From: UMGS755 sp045602005 | Lineage (GTDB): Bacteria; Bacillota; Clostridia; UBA1381; UBA9506 | Assembly: GCA_045602005.1 (NCBI GenBank) | Contig: JAZSAS010000036.1 | Coordinates: 1 to 6,403 of the forward strand | Length of the DNA stretch: 6,403 bases | Reading direction: 5' to 3' | Part shown: positions 1-5,886 of the stretch, piece after piece | Layout of the letters: each line of letters begins with the position of its first letter | Numbering within the stretch: the stretch's first letter is position 1 | Made by a program: the position numbers and the translations under genes | The notes under the pieces: model-generated | Told to the model about the DNA's origin: nothing | Databases searched by the model: none | Seen by the model: the letters and a program-made list of their open reading frames with translations, nothing else

Positions 1-524
1 CTTGCTTTTGTCAGATCATAAGAGTGAATGACTCCACTTAATCCGCAAAGGACATGCAACTTATACCCGTAATAATGAGTCTTTTGTGATGCACAATATC
101 CAAAACTAGGGGCTTTGCTATAGTCGGTTTTTCCCATTGTACAACGTTTTCCTCTTGCAACACGACATACTTCAATTGGTTTTGAATCAATGCAGAAATA
201 GTCTTCACCTCCGTCTATACTGTCTGCCATGCGCTTTCTGATAGTTTCACAAAGATTACGGGTAAACTTCCTTCTGTCATTATATTGACGACGAGAAATC
301 AAATTGGGAAATTCTTCTTTATAGCCTTTCAAGATGCTAAACAAATAGGCTTCACTGTCGATGCCTAAACTCTCTGAAGTCATACTTAAGGATATAACTT
401 CCAAGTCCGAGAATTTGGGAACAACACCTCTACGAGGAATATTACCATCTTTATTGACTAAATCTTTGCCTATTTTCTTGCATATCTCAAGAATTTTGAC
501 GAACCTTGCATATAAGTTGTGCAT
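1..524 (-). CDS. IS982-family transposase, N-terminal 174 residues (partial)
   Basis: Translation of the minus strand from the ATG at 524 runs open to position 1 without a stop. It begins MHNLYARFVKIL and contains family hallmarks: YFCIDSKPIEVC at about residues 109-120, with D113 the likely first catalytic Asp of the DDE triad; a Cys/Arg-rich RVARGKRCTMGKTDY at 121-135; and GYCASQKTHYYGYKLH at 142-157. IS982 transposases are usually near 290-300 residues, so roughly the last 40 percent, with the remaining acidic catalytic residues, is outside the window. The visible part has no frameshift or stop, so the copy may be intact. It would cut and paste the element by a DDE mechanism. The start is the first ATG after a promoter-like sequence inside the element. 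Confidence 0.88.
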   Translation of the reverse strand, partial: MHNLYARFVKILEICKKIGKDLVNKDGNIPRRGVVPKFSDLEVISLSMTSESLGIDSEAYLFSILKGYKEEFPNLISRRQYNDRRKFTRNLCETIRKRMADSIDGGEDYFCIDSKPIEVCRVARGKRCTMGKTDYSKAPSFGYCASQKTHYYGYKLHVLCGLSGVIHSYDLTKA

Positions 525-556
525 AATGCGATTGGATATTAATAGTTTGGTCACTA

Positions 557-587
557 CTAATATACTAAAAATCAATTATATGCACAA
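557..587 (-). promoter_or_regulatory. Candidate promoter of the IS982 transposase
   Basis: On the minus strand a TTG (587-585) is followed after 20 bp by TATATTAG (564-557), one base off the Bacteroides -7 consensus TAnnTTTG. It lies about 33 bp upstream of the transposase ATG and wholly inside the insertion sequence. Start-site mapping is not available, so this is a pattern match only. Confidence 0.4.
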
Positions 588-662
588 CTTTTTTTATCCT
601 CAGAATACTAATACTTTAATTCCGCCAACGGGTTTAATTATTTATATAAGTAAAAAGCAACC

Positions 663-1085
663 ATGAGAATTCATAGCATCTACAGTTTGATTGTCATGAT
701 GATAATGACGGTATTCGTGTCATCATGTACCGCAGAAAGCGAATTGGAAAAGGAGCCGGAAGAATCCGCCCGTTATTATGTGAAGTATGAGGTGACGTTT
801 ACGACCCAACACATCAATGCCGAAAAGCATTTCACGGTCATGACCGACAAGGGTGCGGAAGATTTCACCTTCGATGAAGAAAGGAAGACATCCACTTGGG
901 AAGGGACTTACGGACCGGTGGCAAAGGATTTCGTCGCATCCATAAAATGCAGTGTTCCGGATTACCGGTACAGCAGCGTCATCCAGTCACGCATATATAT
1001 CAGCCGTGAAAAGGAACCCTTTGTCATCAAGGCCGAAGGCACGGGCAAGTACAGTCTGAACCTCCAGGCTACCATTGACTTCTGA
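663..1085 (+). CDS. Small hypothetical lipoprotein
   Basis: A 140-residue protein with a type II signal peptide: short basic start (MRIH), hydrophobic core at residues 9-19, then lipobox VSSC with C22 as the predicted lipidated cysteine. The next residues (TAESELEKEPEES) are strongly acidic, a feature linked in Bacteroidetes to export of lipoproteins to the cell surface, so a surface or outer-membrane location is plausible. The mature part (about residues 37-140) alternates hydrophobic and polar residues and looks beta-rich; no family was recognised. The ATG lies only 29 bp inside the end of the left insertion sequence, so its native promoter has probably been cut off. It converges on the minus-strand genes to its right and ends just before a strong terminator. 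Function unknown. Confidence 0.8.
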   Translation: MRIHSIYSLIVMMIMTVFVSSCTAESELEKEPEESARYYVKYEVTFTTQHINAEKHFTVMTDKGAEDFTFDEERKTSTWEGTYGPVAKDFVASIKCSVPDYRYSSVIQSRIYISREKEPFVIKAEGTGKYSLNLQATIDF

Positions 1086-1099
1086 TTGGGGGTAAATAT

Positions 1100-1138
1100 A
1101 AAACAAAAAAGGATGCTAAATGCATCCTTTTTTGTTTT
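1100..1138. terminator. Perfect bidirectional Rho-independent terminator
   Basis: A perfect inverted repeat with 17-base arms (1100-1116 and 1122-1138) around the 5-base loop TAAAT. The core GGATGC/GCATCC stem is flanked by an A-run on the left and a T-run on the right, so it makes a hairpin plus U-tract on either strand. It lies between the lipoprotein stop (1085) and the stop of the converging minus-strand pseudogene (1143), and serves both. Confidence 0.9.
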
Positions 1139-1142
1139 CAAA

Positions 1143-1351
1143 TCATTTGCTTGAAAATTCAACACGGACTTTGTCCAAAGAGTATTTTCCGGCTTTGCCA
1201 TTGTCAAGTACAACCGCTTTGTCATACATCTTTTCCTTACCGCCCTTGTCAACAAGGATGACGCTGAGTATATCCAAACAACCGCGGGCGTAAAATTCAA
1301 AACGTCACCTTTGGTGTATTCACCGCTTTTTTAAATTACTTCTTTCTTCAT
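1143..1351 (-). pseudogene. Decayed tandem copy of the 123-residue gene's C-terminal half
   Basis: Reading the minus strand gives MKKEVI, a stop (TAA), then KSGEYTKGDVLNF, followed by a one-base shift into a frame reading YARGCLDILSVILVDKGGK and ending VRVEFSSK-stop at 1143. This parallels the neighbouring gene (EYTKGDILDF, then IARSCLDILSIILVDKNGK). The DNA is also alike: about 85-90 percent by eye over roughly 1236-1320 against 1466-1553. The expected codon GAA after TTG seems to have lost one G. One in-frame stop plus one frameshift make it a probable pseudogene. It starts 24 bp after the stop of its paralogue and would be its cotranscribed third gene. A programmed frameshift or sequencing error is less likely because two lesions are needed. 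Confidence 0.75.
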
Positions 1352-1375
1352 AACTTTATGTTTTTAATTGGTTAA

Positions 1376-1747
1376 TCATTCATTTGACAATTCAATGCAA
1401 ATCTTGTCCGGACCTCCGTCGCCGTCATTGGTATTGCCCATTACGGTCGCCTTGTTGTACTTCTTTTCCTTGCCGTTCTTGTCAACAAGGATGATGCTGA
1501 GTATATCCAAACAACTGCGGGCGATAAAGTCCAAAATGTCACCTTTGGTGTATTCTGAACCTTTCTTGAAGCTTTCTTCTTCCGAACTGACCAGAGCAGA
1601 CGATTTGCGGGTGTTGCGCTGGTCAGCAAAGTTCACGCCGCAAGAACTCAACCGGTTACCGTTCTTGTCTACAAACTTCACTGTCTGCGAATTGCCGTAA
1701 TACTCACGGCCATTCTCCAATTGATTCTTCAATTCTTGTCTTTTCAT
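1376..1747 (-). CDS. Hypothetical protein, 123 residues
   Basis: No family recognised. The start is taken as MKRQELKNQL at 1747, 19 bp after the upstream stop; an in-frame ATG at 1783 would overlap the upstream gene and add 12 unremarkable residues. There is no signal peptide or clear membrane helix. Residues 12-50 are polar, 56-62 form an acidic/Lys linker, and 65-102 (EYTKGDILDFIARSCLDILS, then a VDKNGKEKKYNKA stretch) form the most regular segment, the part duplicated in the decayed copy next door. The C-terminus is Gly/Asp-rich then hydrophobic. VDKNGN and VDKNGK occur twice (residues 26-31 and 88-93), hinting at two related strand-turn units. Likely cytoplasmic and cotranscribed with the upstream membrane-anchored protein. 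Confidence 0.72.
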   Translation of the reverse strand: MKRQELKNQLENGREYYGNSQTVKFVDKNGNRLSSCGVNFADQRNTRKSSALVSSEEESFKKGSEYTKGDILDFIARSCLDILSIILVDKNGKEKKYNKATVMGNTNDGDGGPDKICIELSNE

Positions 1748-1766
1748 GATGTCTACTATTATTAAA

Positions 1767-2276
1767 TTAACTTTTAATCGCATCTGTTACCGCTGCACCA
1801 CCAATAAATCCGAAAAGGCATGCAACAGCCACCTTCAACCACGGAAATCCTCCGGATTTCTTTTCGTCAGCGCACAAGTCTGAAACAGTTTCAGTCATAC
1901 CGGCACGCGGATGTACGACGAATTGTCCACCCGGCAAGCCGCCGATACATTCACCTTCCACATACAGCTTGCCGTTCTTCTTGATAATCACACGGTCAAG
2001 TTGTACAGAATAGACCATACCCGATTCCTGTCCATCCAACCATTCCTGTACCACATGACGCACATGGATAGCCTGCTTGGTAAACTTGTCCAAGCCCAAA
2101 TCGCACCAGTGCATGTTGTTTCCAACGATGTATCTGGCCAGATCACCAAACGTGCAATTGATTTCGCGTCCGTTTTCCTTGGTAATTACAAACTTGTTGC
2201 CCTTATAGTCAACGTTAATTTTCTCAGTGCCGTTACTCATCATAACAGGCAGCCATTCCGGATTAAATATACCCAT
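1767..2276 (-). CDS. Hypothetical protein with C-terminal membrane segment, 169 residues
   Basis: The start MGIFNPEWLP at 2276 is preferred over an ATG at 2330 because the latter lies within a good promoter match (2317-2348) and would precede the transcription start. The body (residues 1-135) is polar with several Trp/His/Cys residues. It contains VDYKGNKFVITKENGREINC (22-41), a helical middle (44-80), then strand-like VYSVQLDRVIIKKNGKLYVE and a Gly-rich turn GGLPGGQ. Residues 145-163 (PWLKVAVACLFGFIGGAAV) form one hydrophobic helix after a Lys/Gly linker, ending AIKS, which suggests a tail-anchored inner-membrane protein with the body in the cytoplasm. No family recognised. It is first in a minus-strand operon with the 123-residue protein and its decayed copy. 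Confidence 0.75.
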   Translation of the reverse strand: MGIFNPEWLPVMMSNGTEKINVDYKGNKFVITKENGREINCTFGDLARYIVGNNMHWCDLGLDKFTKQAIHVRHVVQEWLDGQESGMVYSVQLDRVIIKKNGKLYVEGECIGGLPGGQFVVHPRAGMTETVSDLCADEKKSGGFPWLKVAVACLFGFIGGAAVTDAIKS

Positions 2277-2316
2277 TTTTTTTTGTTTACGTCGCCGCTC
2301 CATTGCTTCGACACTG

Positions 2317-2348
2317 CAAAAGTATGGCATTCAATTGAATCGTCCCAA
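2317..2348 (-). promoter_or_regulatory. Bacteroides-type promoter for the 2276-1143 operon
   Basis: On the minus strand TTG (2348-2346) is followed after 21 bp by TACTTTTG (2324-2317), an exact match to TAnnTTTG. Transcription would start near 2310, about 35 nt upstream of the ATG at 2276. Confidence 0.65.
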
Positions 2349-2484
2349 CACATGCTTCCATTGGATATGATTAAAGATATTTCTTCCTTTTTTCTTTAAT
2401 TTTGTAAATAAATACATACAAAGTAAATAATTTTCGCAGATAATATCGGATATATATCTTTTTTTGAAAAAAGTCCGCATTTCC

Positions 2485-2517
2485 TTTCCGGTTAGACGCA
2501 TATTGACTATATATTTG
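2485..2517 (+). promoter_or_regulatory. Bacteroides-type promoter for the 2546 operon
   Basis: TATATTTG (2510-2517) matches TAnnTTTG exactly. TTTC (2485-2488) lies 21 bp upstream in the -33 position. The predicted start near 2524 leaves a leader of about 20 nt before the ATG at 2546. A second TAnnTTTG match, TAATTTTG at 2397-2404, lies further upstream in the same AT-rich divergent intergenic region and could be an alternative. Confidence 0.6.
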
Positions 2518-2545
2518 TATCTTCGTAGAAAATAATTCCAGAGTT

Positions 2546-3760
2546 ATGGGTAAAGAAAAGACAGTAAAAACCACTATAGAGGACTATAAGAATACGGCCT
2601 TCGAGGTATATAGCTTCATCACGGACTTACCGGAGCATCTTGCCCGGTTCGTATTCAAACGCATCGTGTCCGAAGCATATGATACGGCAAAGTGCTACCC
2701 TGTAGATGAAGTAATACCGCAATTGGCCTTCTCTGTCAGCAGTTACTACAATACGGCTGTCGACAATCCCGATAATGACCCGGAAAAGGTACGTCAGGCA
2801 AAGTTACATCTGGCCAACTATCTCGGTCTGGATGTATATACCATGGAACGTGTTGTTCGGGACACTGAAATGTTGACCAGGACGCTATTGTCTTCCCGAT
2901 GGGACAGATTGCCGGACCCGGAGAATCTGGTCAAGAGCTTCTTGTGCTTTTCATACAAAGAAATGCCTTGCGACATACGTAATATAGACATATGGGAGCG
3001 TTTGGATGATATTATCATTGAAAGCGAAACCGCTGACTATGCTGCGGAATTTTACAACAAAAACTGTTTCTATCAAATGGGATATATCACCGGCCTTTTC
3101 AATGACCGGTTGGATGACATCGACAAAATGGCTTTTCATTGGTATTGTAAAGGTCACATAATGGATGCTGTATTCGGGTGTATATGGGATAATCCCAATA
3201 TTCAAGTGTCATGCATCCTATACAAACACCTCTTGGATGCATGTACCAACAAGGATTTCTCGCATATTACGAAAACCAGATATGACATCATCCGGAAGAC
3301 CAAACCGGGGTGGCCGGAGGCCTTGTTCCTTCCTGTCACCGCCGGCAAGAAAGCACTTGTAAAAGGATTTGGCCTGTTGCCTCTCAGAAGCGACAAGGAA
3401 TATCAGCAGAAATGCCAACCATTCTTTGAATTTAGTATAAAGCTCCAAGAAAAGGGTTATATAGTTTGTTCTTGTGAGCGGTTTATTGATATTTTCACGA
3501 AAAACAATGACGTGACACCAATTGAATGGAGAGGGGATGCCCAGTCTTTAGCGGCATTTGCCAATATCATCTATTTCAATACATCAGTAAAAACTATATA
3601 TAAACGTGTCCAGAGTAAATGGTATAATGCTGTGCATGAATGTATATACATAGAAAAAGGGAATGCATATAATACATTGAAAACATATTTCAATAGCTGT
3701 AGGGATGAAGATAAAAAGCTATTTTTAGGATTAATAACTGATTGTGGAATAAAGGAGTAA
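2546..3760 (+). CDS. Hypothetical protein, 404 residues
   Basis: Not recognised with confidence. There is no signal peptide or membrane segment, and the composition predicts a mostly helical cytoplasmic protein rich in Cys, Tyr and Asp. Visible parts: an N-terminal helical region (about 10-120); a middle with W150, an acidic stretch DDIIIESETADYAAEFY (154-170) and CKGHIMDAVFGCIWDNP (201-217); then a basic linker with GWPEALFLPVTAGKKALVKG (255-274). The C-terminus has IEWRGDAQSLAAFANIIYF (326-344), a W-x-G plus helix pattern faintly like the C-terminal part of Bacteroides RteC-type proteins; this resemblance is only suggestive. The last 90 codons are more AT-rich than the rest. It is the first gene of an operon, 3 bp ahead of a DUF1232 gene, so the two products probably act together. 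Confidence 0.82.
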   Translation: MGKEKTVKTTIEDYKNTAFEVYSFITDLPEHLARFVFKRIVSEAYDTAKCYPVDEVIPQLAFSVSSYYNTAVDNPDNDPEKVRQAKLHLANYLGLDVYTMERVVRDTEMLTRTLLSSRWDRLPDPENLVKSFLCFSYKEMPCDIRNIDIWERLDDIIIESETADYAAEFYNKNCFYQMGYITGLFNDRLDDIDKMAFHWYCKGHIMDAVFGCIWDNPNIQVSCILYKHLLDACTNKDFSHITKTRYDIIRKTKPGWPEALFLPVTAGKKALVKGFGLLPLRSDKEYQQKCQPFFEFSIKLQEKGYIVCSCERFIDIFTKNNDVTPIEWRGDAQSLAAFANIIYFNTSVKTIYKRVQSKWYNAVHECIYIEKGNAYNTLKTYFNSCRDEDKKLFLGLITDCGIKE

Positions 3761-3763
3761 ATT

Positions 3764-4171
3764 ATGGACAAAGAAAAATATAACCAGGAATACAGCAAGT
3801 ATGAATCTTCATATTCTGAAGAAAGTTTAAATTCAAAATTAATAAAGTATGGAAAGAAAATAGGTCTGAATACAGTCTATTACATCCTGCTGCTATATCA
3901 GCTTCTGATAACCAACCTTGTACCTTTCGCTGACAAGGCCATCATCGTTGCTGCCTTGGGCTATTTCATCACTCCGTTGGATGTCATCCCGGACATAATT
4001 ATAGGTACGGGATTCATAGACGATGCCAGTGTTTTGCTGATAGCCTTGAGATATGTTTTTAAAAACATCACCTCGGAAGTAAAGCAACTCGCCAAGGAGC
4101 AGCTTACCAGAATGTTCGACTACGACTCGGTAGAGGACCTTGAGAAAGAGCTTAACGAGGAATTCCGCTAA
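3764..4171 (+). CDS. YkvA-family DUF1232 membrane protein
   Basis: A 135-residue protein with the DUF1232 signature at residues 65-95: LGYFITPLDVIPD, then a short hydrophobic loop, then GFIDDASVLLIAL. The conserved SPLD/LIPD-type turn and the DD pair are present. An N-terminal polar, Tyr/Ser/Lys-rich arm (1-35) precedes a hydrophobic segment (36-52) and the DUF1232 hairpin (58-97), so two or three membrane passes are likely; the C-terminus (103-135) is a charged helix ending in an acidic stretch. The length is typical. The molecular role of the family is not established. The start is well supported: AAGGAG at 3752-3757 is an unusually good Shine-Dalgarno for this group and overlaps the end of the upstream gene, whose stop is 3 bp away, implying translational coupling with the 404-residue protein. 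Confidence 0.92.
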   Translation: MDKEKYNQEYSKYESSYSEESLNSKLIKYGKKIGLNTVYYILLLYQLLITNLVPFADKAIIVAALGYFITPLDVIPDIIIGTGFIDDASVLLIALRYVFKNITSEVKQLAKEQLTRMFDYDSVEDLEKELNEEFR

Positions 4172-4197
4172 CGAATCCCCCTGAAAGCTGTCAACCG

Positions 4198-4221
4198 CTG
4201 GGAAAGGACTCCCTTTCCCGG
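4198..4221 (+). terminator. Hairpin after the DUF1232 gene, possible terminator
   Basis: GGGAAAGG (4200-4207) and CCTTTCCC (4212-4219) form a perfect 8-bp stem with a 4-base loop, extendable by two pairs. It sits 26 bp after the stop of the DUF1232 gene. No clean T-run follows directly, only TAGTTTGTAAGAGTTTT, so it may be a weak terminator or an mRNA 3' end stabiliser. Confidence 0.4.
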
Positions 4222-4339
4222 TAGTTTGTAAGAGTTTTAGCTGTACCGGATAACCATATGGATGATGATCGAGATACCTATACAAAATATATCTGGTACA
4301 CGTTTAAAAAGGAATTACGATAAAGACCGTTTAAAACTG

Positions 4340-4362
4340 GTGTATCATAGTATTGGATACAC
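4340..4362. repeat. Short inverted repeat before the structured element
   Basis: GTGTATC (4340-4346) and GATACAC (4356-4362) are perfect 7-base arms around a 9-base spacer, beginning six bases before the larger palindromic element at 4368. The rest of 4222-4339 holds no gene or structure that I can see. Confidence 0.4.
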
Positions 4363-4367
4363 ATATT

Positions 4368-4430
4368 GTTTCACTTTTCGGGTGTGAAAACACCTTTTTG
4401 GATGTGGAGTGAAACGATGATCCAAAAAGG
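4368..4430. repeat. Structured repeat element, copy 1, with nested inverted arms
   Basis: Three inverted-arm pairs are packed in 63 bp: GTTTCACT (4368-4375) with AGTGAAAC (4408-4415); GGTGT/ACACC around a GAAA loop (4381-4394); and CCTTTTTGGAT (4393-4403) with ATCCAAAAAGG (4420-4430). The first and third pairs interleave, which is pseudoknot order. A diverged direct copy lies at 5952-6007, sharing the first 16 bases and several later blocks. It could be a recombination or protein-binding site, or a folded RNA. Confidence 0.7.
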
Positions 4431-4448
4431 CACTAAAACTTTTGACAC

Positions 4449-4477
4449 AAAAAAGAGCCATGCATTGCATGGCTCTT
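4449..4477 (-). terminator. Terminator of the secreted-protein gene (module copy 1)
   Basis: AGAGCCATGC (4454-4463) pairs perfectly with GCATGGCTCT (4467-4476) around a 3-base loop, followed on the minus strand by a run of six T. It lies 79 nt past the stop of the 161-residue gene. The same hairpin recurs at 5492-5514 and 6205-6227. Confidence 0.85.
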
Positions 4478-4486
4478 GATTCTGTT

Positions 4487-4527
4487 CCGCACCTGAAAAA
4501 TCGAACGAGTCGAAATCAAATGGTACC
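4487..4527 (-). repeat. 41-bp repeat, copy 1 (3' region of secreted-protein gene)
   Basis: The reverse complement of this 41 bp matches 6159-6199 at 40 of 41 bases, starting GGTACCATTTGATTTC and ending CAGGTGCGG. The match weakens but continues about 15 bases further upstream, toward the stop codon. It falls between the stop of the 161-residue gene and that gene's terminator, so it would be the 3' untranslated region of that mRNA. Confidence 0.85.
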
Positions 4528-4555
4528 GTCGAGCAGGATTCTTTTTTCAAACATA

Positions 4556-5041
4556 TTATCGCTTCCTGTACATGTCTATGACCAAATCGAAATAGTCCAA
4601 GGACTTTTCGGCTTTTGAAACACAGGATTCTATCATGTGCATTTTTCCTTCTAATATCATAACTTCCCTTTCGTTGAAATCATAATCTATCATCTTTGCA
4701 GCAACAGACATCTTGCTGACGGAGACTGAAACTTTAAGGTTATCAAGCAACTCTTTAGATGACTGGTGGTTGTCTTTATAAGCATTGTACAACCGCCTGT
4801 CATAGTTCCGTTGGTAGTAATTTAAAAGAACCGAATTGGAGTTTATGTCTAGCCCATGGATGAAAATTCTCAAGCTGCTATCCAATTCCTCCAGTTCGTT
4901 AAGACAATACAAGTAATTGTAATCATGCTTTAGTTGTGTTAGCTCGGTAGCCAACGAATCAATCTTACTTGTGTTTTCTTGTGCCTTTATTGCACCGGAA
5001 TAGGTTGCAATAAAAAGCAATAACATCATAAATTTCTTCAT
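4556..5041 (-). CDS. Secreted or periplasmic hypothetical protein, 161 residues
   Basis: A clear Sec signal peptide: MKK, hydrophobic core FMMLLLFIATYSGA (4-17), then IKA with likely cleavage after A20, leaving a mature N-terminus QENTSK. The mature protein is helical, with a heptad-like stretch DSLATELTQLKHDYNYLYCLNELEEL split over residues 28-53 and more charged helices to the end (KMIDYDFNEREVMIL, 116-130). It has two Cys (46 and 140) that could form a disulfide. No family recognised. It is transcribed on the minus strand, 25 nt after the end of a broken ORF, and is followed by the 41-bp repeat and a strong terminator. Codon and base composition are AT-rich compared with block A. Likely a periplasmic helical protein of unknown role. 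Confidence 0.82.
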   Translation of the reverse strand: MKKFMMLLLFIATYSGAIKAQENTSKIDSLATELTQLKHDYNYLYCLNELEELDSSLRIFIHGLDINSNSVLLNYYQRNYDRRLYNAYKDNHQSSKELLDNLKVSVSVSKMSVAAKMIDYDFNEREVMILEGKMHMIESCVSKAEKSLDYFDLVIDMYRKR

Positions 5042-5064
5042 ACTTCTATGTTTTTCACGTTCAT
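5038..5064 (-). other. Candidate 8-codon upstream ORF overlapping the next start
   Basis: ATG at 5064 encodes MNVKNIEV and stops with TGA that overlaps the ATG of the 161-residue gene (shared ATGA). Such an overlap would allow translational coupling. No good ribosome binding site precedes it, and an ORF this short can occur by chance. Confidence 0.25.
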
Positions 5065-5066
5065 GG

Positions 5067-5403
5067 TTAGAATATACCTAACTTGTTCAGGATTTCCTTT
5101 TTAGGTTTATTACGTTTTTTCGTTGCTTTATAGTGACGTGTTACAAAAATAGCGATTTATTCGAAATGTATAATGCAGTAATACCTATTTATTGCTTCTT
5201 TTAAACACCAAATTTTCTTTGTTTTTTTGAAGGCCACCTCAAAGGAAGCGGCAAACCTTGGTGTATCAAGGGTTACGAGCCTTTTCCATTCATCAGGAAG
5301 GACAAATCCTGGAACAATTGTGAGTTTTTCTGCTGCGATGGCTTGCGATTTTTATTGCCTGGTGTCGCTCGTACCAATTCGCAACACCATGTAGATACAA
5401 CAT
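5067..5403 (-). pseudogene. Broken ORF upstream of the secreted-protein gene
   Basis: From ATG at 5403 the minus strand reads MLYLHGVANWYERHQAIKIA. After a one-base shift near 5340 it continues AIAAEKLTIVPGFVLPDEWK, then RLVTLDTPRFAASFEVAFKK and on to YYCIIHFE-stop (5157-5159). In the same frame past that stop it reads IAIFVTRHYKATKKRNKPKK and EILNKLGIF-stop at 5067. The total of 337 nt is 112 codons plus one base, as expected for a single insertion. The residues look protein-like, with a basic C-terminus. One frameshift and one in-frame stop suggest a decayed gene of about 110 residues, cotranscribed with the 161-residue gene 25 nt downstream. The family is not recognised. Alternatively only parts of it were ever coding. 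Confidence 0.5.
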
Positions 5404-5452
5404 GGGTTGGGAACAGTATCTTTTTTTTATTTTTTAATATAACCGACATCAA

Positions 5453-5484
5453 TTGCAGTTAATGCAGTTTGCAGTTATTGCAGT
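5453..5484 (+). repeat. TGCAGT iteron block, left (four units)
   Basis: TGCAGT occurs at 5454, 5463, 5470 and 5479, spaced 9, 7 and 9 bases. Three units recur inverted at 6012-6033 with the matching 9, 7 spacing, so the two blocks form imperfect inverted ends of about 27 bp around the 99-residue gene. Nearby AT-rich DNA (5420-5445) holds no gene. Confidence 0.75.
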
Positions 5485-5485
5485 C

Positions 5486-5514
5486 AAAAAAAGAGCCATG
5501 CAATGCATGACTCT
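5486..5514 (-). terminator. Terminator of the 99-residue gene (module copy 2)
   Basis: On the minus strand AGAGTCATGC pairs with GCATGGCTCT (one G-T pair, 3-base loop) and is followed by a run of seven T. It lies 33 nt past the stop at 5548. The sequence is nearly identical to the hairpin at 4454-4476. Confidence 0.85.
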
Positions 5515-5547
5515 TGAATACACTCTATTTTGGAGCGTTGCACTATT

Positions 5548-5847
5548 TTACAAAAACCAAATTACATATTCGTCAAGTGGTTCGTCTGATTCCATATTTT
5601 TGCGAAATTCTATGATTTCATCCATACAATTAGGGTCAGGGTAATTCATTTTCTTGAAGTCTTGAATGGCTTTGTCGAGTGCCTTTTCTGTTTCAGTTTT
5701 GCTCTTGATTTCATAACCTCCATCACCCGACACTCCTGCATGGTGCTTTGTTTCTCCGAAAGCATTGTACATGATTCCTTCAGCCAACCCCAAAAACCAG
5801 GCTTCTTCTTTTGTCCTGGTGTTCTTTACAACTGTTTGATGTGCCAT
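5548..5847 (-). CDS. Hypothetical protein, 99 residues
   Basis: The start MAHQTVVKNT at 5847 is chosen because an exact -7 promoter box lies 40 bp upstream at 5887-5894; the frame is open back to 6045 but that extension crosses the promoter and a structured repeat and looks non-coding. There is no signal peptide or membrane segment. Residues 12-31 form a helix (TKEEAWFLGLAEGIMYNAFG), 32-48 are Gly/His-rich (KHHAGVSGDGGYE), 49-67 a charged helix, and 70-99 are acidic and end DEYVIWFL. No family recognised. It is a self-contained unit: own promoter, own terminator, and inverted TGCAGT iteron blocks on both sides, as in a gene cassette. A small acidic cytoplasmic protein in such a setting could be an immunity or defence accessory protein, but nothing in the sequence proves it. 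Confidence 0.75.
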   Translation of the reverse strand: MAHQTVVKNTRTKEEAWFLGLAEGIMYNAFGETKHHAGVSGDGGYEIKSKTETEKALDKAIQDFKKMNYPDPNCMDEIIEFRKNMESDEPLDEYVIWFL

Positions 5848-5886
5848 AATTGTTTTTTTAATGATCACTATAATATTTAGATTTTG

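Larger units (their letters stand above)
1..633 (-). mobile_element. IS982-family insertion sequence, truncated by window edge
   Basis: This is the transposase-promoter end of an insertion sequence whose rest lies beyond position 1. The inner terminus is set at 633 because the 51 bp from 583 to 633 recur as an exact reverse complement at 6353-6403, where the window ends. Read from the outside in, the end starts ACCCGTTGGCGG. Termini beginning with AC and the encoded transposase both fit IS982. No target duplication can be read because the far end is missing. The exact IS name is not assigned. Confidence 0.85.

Noticed and set aside
361..666. Plus-strand open frame of 101 codons
   Set aside because: It lies antisense to the clearly homologous IS982 transposase and runs across the IS end.
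1368..1700. Plus-strand 110-codon frame and a minus-strand 62-codon frame (1441-1629)
   Set aside because: Both overlap the 123-residue gene in other frames; the minus-strand one mirrors the shifted frame of the decayed copy.
1911..2399. Plus-strand open frame of 162 codons
   Set aside because: It is antisense to the 169-residue gene, which has a matched promoter and a sensible membrane segment; no start signals precede the plus frame.
5144..5151. Minus-strand TATTTTTG as promoter of the secreted-protein gene
   Set aside because: It matches TAnnTTTG but has no -33 element and lies within the broken ORF frame; kept only as a weak possibility.
5390..5407. CCATGT/ACATGG hairpin as a terminator
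   Set aside because: There is no adjacent T-run on either strand and it spans the start of the broken ORF; six-base arms are easily found by chance.
5453..5484. CRISPR-like array
   Set aside because: The units are 6-9 bp with no spacers; this is an iteron-type block, not a CRISPR.
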